From Planctomycetota bacterium (GTDB taxonomy: Bacteria > Planctomycetota > Planctomycetia > Pirellulales > Pirellulaceae): 9,857 nucleotides of DNA. Location of the stretch: assembly GCA_026692885.1 (NCBI GenBank), contig JAPLNJ010000697.1:1-9857 (forward strand). Reading direction: 5' to 3'. Positions 9,101-9,857 of this stretch are shown one piece after another. Position numbers and translations under genes: made by a program. The notes beneath the pieces were generated by a model. It was not told where the DNA came from. It ran no database searches and saw only the letters and a program-made list of their open reading frames with translations. Positions within the stretch are counted from its first letter, which is position 1, and every line of letters starts with the position of its first letter.

Positions 9101-9857
9101 GCACGTCGCTGACGTTTGATCAACGTGGGGCGCCGCGGGTGTGGGATGGGGACAGCAATGGGACGGCCACCGCGGACATTGGGTCGGTGGAGTACTTCCA
9201 GGGGTTCTTCGTAGACAGCTTCGTGGATACGGTGGACGCCAATCCGGGCGATGGCGTGGTGGCGGATGCCACCGGCAAGCGCACGTTGCGGGCGGCGATC
9301 ATGGAGGCCAACGCGAAGGCAGGCGCGGACACCATCGTCTTGGCAGCCGGGACGTACAAGCTGACCATTTCCGGCAGCGGCGAGGATGCGGCGGCACGGG
9401 GCGATCTGGATGTCACCAGCAGTAGCTTGACCATCGTCGGTGCCGGTATGGGCACGACCGTCATCGACGCGGGCGGGGCCTTCGGCATCCAGGATCGTGT
9501 GTTCCACGTCCCGTCGGCGGCGGCGACGCTACGACTGGAGGACCTTACCGTCGCCGGTGGAATATCGATTGCTGGCAGCGGCGTGTATGTGGTGGGCGGC
9601 GAGTTGACGCTGCTGCAGACCGAAGTCACCGACAACGAGGGTGAATATGGGGGTGGAATCTCCCTCAGTGGAACGGCCTCGATTACCAATAGTGTGATCA
9701 GCGGCAACCGATCAACTCATCATGGTGGTGGATTGTACTTTTCCGGTGGTAACGCCACGCTGGCAAACAGTACGATTGCCGATAACACGGCGACACTGGG
9801 CGGTGGCGGAATCTTCAGCTACGGCACGCTGACTATCGCGGGAAGTACGATAGCAGG
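3193..9857 (+). CDS. Giant S8 serine protease with beta-helix, SdrD-like and FG-GAP modules (3' end outside window)
   Basis: The frame is open for 2,221 codons to the window edge with no stop. Residues 1-45: basic N-terminus with L-E-P-R-L-V-L-D at 36-43 and no obvious hydrophobic signal core. About 97-172: I9-like propeptide. About 180-565: subtilisin-family domain with Asp224 (V-I-D-S-G), His329 (H-G-T-H-V-A-G), oxyanion Asn428 (A-A-G-N-G) and Ser507 (N-G-T-S-M-A-A-P), so catalysis looks intact. Three D-x-D/N calcium-type loops (255-266, 278-289, 301-310) lie between Asp and His. About 566-690: Ig-like segment. 693-1040, 1441-2001 and 2005 onward: three CSLREA-like/right-handed beta-helix modules, the first two closed by a choice-of-anchor-Q-like tail (G-S-P-A-I-N-A-G, D-Q-R-G, D-I-G-A-F-E). 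1045-1132: SdrD B-like domain. 1143-1428: six FG-GAP/VCBS repeats. Probably exported and surface-associated, cleaving itself or extracellular protein; the substrate is unknown. The domain calls come from motifs read by eye. Confidence 0.93.
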   Translation, partial: MGLVEWFYSSSGRKSRSVRAKRQKRREGFLRRIEQLEPRLVLDGCGPTDYGQVATCWLETTQLLGEVSSTLNPGSLSTASSLGSSSGQIDPQALVSRWIIRLTSGAAAQASSVSNVEPILRSGGLPYQVLYGLGLPGQVLVDIPGRTYQTVVDDLRQNPAVAQFEPDVAIIGPQSTPPTDDLFRNQTGLENDGTSGGTPGADISALNAWGVTHGSVQTVVGVIDSGLDYTHEDLYDNVWINQGEIPAAIKAQNPDKDSDGLITFRDLNDLRNAGLVVDANGNQRIDGYDLLQDHRWADNVDTDGNGYRDDLIGWNFQAKSNDPYDDYRHGTHVAGIIGAVGDNQQGVAGVAWDVSLMPLKFLDQYNRGLTSDAILAISYATLMHTTYGVNIRVTNNSWGRSGDFSPNLLDAIRANGNADMLFVTAAGNGNILGRGVDNDILPFYPASFDLPNIISVAASDYNDQLATFSNYGRTSVDLAAPGVGILSTEPRDATNPQGNYASRNGTSMAAPFVTGTAALLWSRLPDATADEVRQAILLNVDPVASLKNRVATGGRLNAALVLAADTYRPRVTLQAAADITEAGGDVQEISIAIHDNGAVKLTSLDGYDLVVTPVDRAGDPLNGVLKRTAPTSDAADVVGVYWINAPGGRWDPADNGVYQISLQANEIKDMQGNSALPKVLGQFRVHVPNIGQLTVDSTADAPDANLQDVRSDDGTGRSTLRSAVMQANATAGENTILLPMGTFVLTIPSVGGDSAASGDLDITDTSGKLTIIGAQQGGTILDAAGLDRVFHVFPGAQLDLQNVTIRGGQATTGEYGGGVLNAGGLSFTDSRVTGSHAVRGGGVYSTGPLTILRSTLDNNSASDTGGGLYNSAAALVPITNSTFTDNSAVTAGGAIYSSGQLQLRSDTVAGNSTAGQGGGISNTGTVTTRNTILAANRSTVADPDVHGVFTTLGNNLVGDVGSAAGFADGVIGDLIGSSSQSRDPVLGPLAEHGGLTPTRELLVGSPAINAGTFTDAPATDQRGAARPKSGQGKIDIGAFERNYVEIHGVKYHDANGNGVRDLGEPGLAGWTMYLDLNNNGKLDANEPSTVTSADSPATADIDETGQYAFTHLAPGSYAVREVPQDNFTQTFPRDLMFTATPALNVGRNPVALAAEDFNRDGFVDLVVANRDDNNLSLLLNQRGGLFEATATVSVGTAPAVVATGHLNDDSYPDLVVGNQGSNDLTLLWNDGHGAFPVQEAVAVGGQPLAVAVTDLNGDGLTDLAVVTANSTDVLVLLQDAQGRFTTTQRVAVGSSLSSLIAADLDGDRDRDLVVLSRADSSFRLLTNDGHGVFTVSNPIFSGGLSPSAVAAADLDGDGDFDLAIANQGSNAISVMLNQGNGTFGAAVNLSVGSAPISVAAADVDRNGSLDLVTLNQGDNTISVLINKRDTSHDLPGQGAGLTLTVNSTADKVDLVPGDGLVDTGTPGEVTLRAAIMEANASAGDDTINLPAGTYRLTISGAGENAAATGDLDITDAAGALSIRGAGPDATIIDAGGDSGIWDRVFEVRAGGLHLQCLSVKGGRANGSQFSDALGSGGGLLVDDGAFSLTDVKVLNNRANSSGGGIFFYSGAADNATITGSTISGNYAASHGGGLMTRRDTVIAGSLISNNEAGYYGGGINHSDGTTLQIADSSITGNTADDGGGISTTADLDIQRCVVSGNTASGNGGGLRVEYHAPSTTTVTIQDSTFSTNVADQGGGLYNMASTTVVGTTFSGNRATRTLSSGGGAILNDGVDNARLTLTNTTISANTSAYCGGGLLNSSGQVTIISSTLSGNQATNKGGALLNDVAGARSTISNSTLSGNSAPEGGAIANRGGQVEIVSTTIAANSATGTSAAAVWNQSGSVSVSNTIVAGTTAGKADVGGGFSSAGHNLIGNVGTATGFTHGSNGDLVGTSGGLINPQLGPLQDNGGPTFTHKPLAGSPVIDAGSSTSLTFDQRGAPRVWDGDSNGTATADIGSVEYFQGFFVDSFVDTVDANPGDGVVADATGKRTLRAAIMEANAKAGADTIVLAAGTYKLTISGSGEDAAARGDLDVTSSSLTIVGAGMGTTVIDAGGAFGIQDRVFHVPSAAATLRLEDLTVAGGISIAGSGVYVVGGELTLLQTEVTDNEGEYGGGISLSGTASITNSVISGNRSTHHGGGLYFSGGNATLANSTIADNTATLGGGGIFSYGTLTIAGSTIA
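5269..6312 (+). repeat. CSLREA/beta-helix module 1 of the giant protein
   Basis: Residues 693-1040. It opens L-T-V-D-S-T-A-D and has S-T-L-R-S-A-V-M-Q-A-N-A (718-729), a CSLREA-like core with Cys lost. Short beta-helix rungs follow, built on G-G-G-[LVI]-[YSL]-N and S-x-[LTV]-x-x-N-x-[AS]; one rung has F-T-D-N (883-886) followed by G-G-A-I (892-895). The module closes with D-P-V-L-G-P-L and D-I-G-A-F-E (1035-1040), like the choice-of-anchor Q domain. It is about 350 residues, clearly shorter than module 2. Confidence 0.8.
6325..6588 (+). other. SdrD B-like domain segment
   Basis: Residues about 1045-1132 read G-V-K-Y-H-D-A-N-G-N-G-V-R-D-x-G-E-P-G-L-A-G-W, then D-x-N-N-N-G-K-L-D-A-N-E-P, and end in G-Q-Y-A-F-T-H-L-A-P-G-S-Y-A-V-R-E. 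This is the standard pattern of calcium-binding SdrD B-like/prealbumin-fold spacer domains in surface proteins. Here it links beta-helix module 1 to the FG-GAP repeats. Confidence 0.8.
6619..7476 (+). repeat. Six FG-GAP/VCBS repeats (beta-propeller)
   Basis: Residues about 1143-1428. Six D-[FLV]-[ND]-x-[DN]-G-like calcium loops, each followed by D-L-[VA]-[VIT], are anchored at residues 1158, 1207, 1256, 1305, 1355 and 1404, giving a period of 49-50 residues (about 147 bp). Between them are S-V-G-x-x-P-x-x-V-A and N-x-G-x-G-x-F segments. The second and fourth loops are degenerate (N-D-D-S and D-G-D-R). This fits the blades of an integrin-alpha-type propeller, with six seen rather than the classical seven. 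Confidence 0.85.
7513..9195 (+). repeat. CSLREA/beta-helix module 2 of the giant protein
   Basis: Residues 1441-2001. It opens L-T-L-T-V-N-S-T-A-D, has T-L-R-A-A-I-M-E-A-N-A (1470-1480), then about a dozen rungs of the type S-x-I-S-G-N-x-A-x-x-x-G-G-G-[IL]. One rung has F-S-G-N (1753-1756) followed by G-G-A-I (1766-1769). It closes with L-G-P-L-Q-D-N-G-G-P-T, G-S-P-V-I-D-A-G, D-Q-R-G and D-I-G-S-V-E, as in choice-of-anchor Q domains. At about 560 residues it is much longer than module 1, which suggests rung duplication. Confidence 0.8.
9205..9857 (+). repeat. CSLREA/beta-helix module 3, cut by the window edge
   Basis: Residues 2005 to the edge. It opens F-V-D-S-F-V-D-T-V-D-A-N, has T-L-R-A-A-I-M-E-A-N-A (2031-2041), then T-Y-K-L-T-I-S-G and G-D-L-D-V-T, closely following module 2. 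Beta-helix rungs (I-S-G-N-R-S-T-H-H-G-G-G-L-Y) continue to the last base. The closing domain is not in the window. Confidence 0.8.

Noticed and set aside
8476..9507. Minus-strand frame of 343 codons, with neighbours at 7915-8400 and 7323-7988
   Set aside because: These are shadows of beta-helix repeats on the plus strand, with repetitive composition and no known motifs.

Overview
The window looks like chromosomal DNA from a planctomycete, probably a Pirellula-like lineage. The pointers are high GC, long intergenic gaps, and a giant secreted-type protein whose N-terminus carries the LEPR-x-LL signature (L-E-P-R-L-V-L-D) common in planctomycete giant proteins. Taxonomy is inferred from protein architecture only; there is no rRNA or tRNA gene here.

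Layout. Positions 1-135 hold no gene I can support; at most they contain the tail of an upstream gene and an imperfect hairpin at about 52-76. Positions 151-2577 (+) encode DNA topoisomerase III (TopB), complete, with an intact catalytic core and two C-terminal zinc ribbons joined by a basic, low-complexity linker. Positions 2578-3192 are a 615-bp non-coding interval with three notable elements: a cluster of hairpins (2697-2767), a candidate extended -10 promoter (2819-2846), and a perfect 34-bp inverted repeat with a 30-nt spacer (2973-3070). From 3193 to the right edge, a single frame stays open for 2,221 codons without a stop. It is the 5' part of one giant gene.

The giant protein reads in order: LEPR-x-LL N-terminus, I9-like propeptide, subtilisin-family (S8) protease with intact Asp/His/Ser triad and three calcium-type loops, Ig-like linker, CSLREA-like/right-handed beta-helix module closed by a choice-of-anchor-Q-like tail, SdrD B-like domain, six FG-GAP/VCBS repeats, a second and longer CSLREA/beta-helix/anchor-Q-like module, and the start of a third. 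The likely role is a large cell-surface or secreted adhesin-like protease. The C-terminus, with any anchoring or sorting domain, lies outside the window.

The two genes have no evident functional link and are unlikely to form an operon, given the long gap and the separate candidate promoter. Long open frames on the minus strand opposite the giant gene (one of 1,124 codons) are judged to be high-GC shadows.
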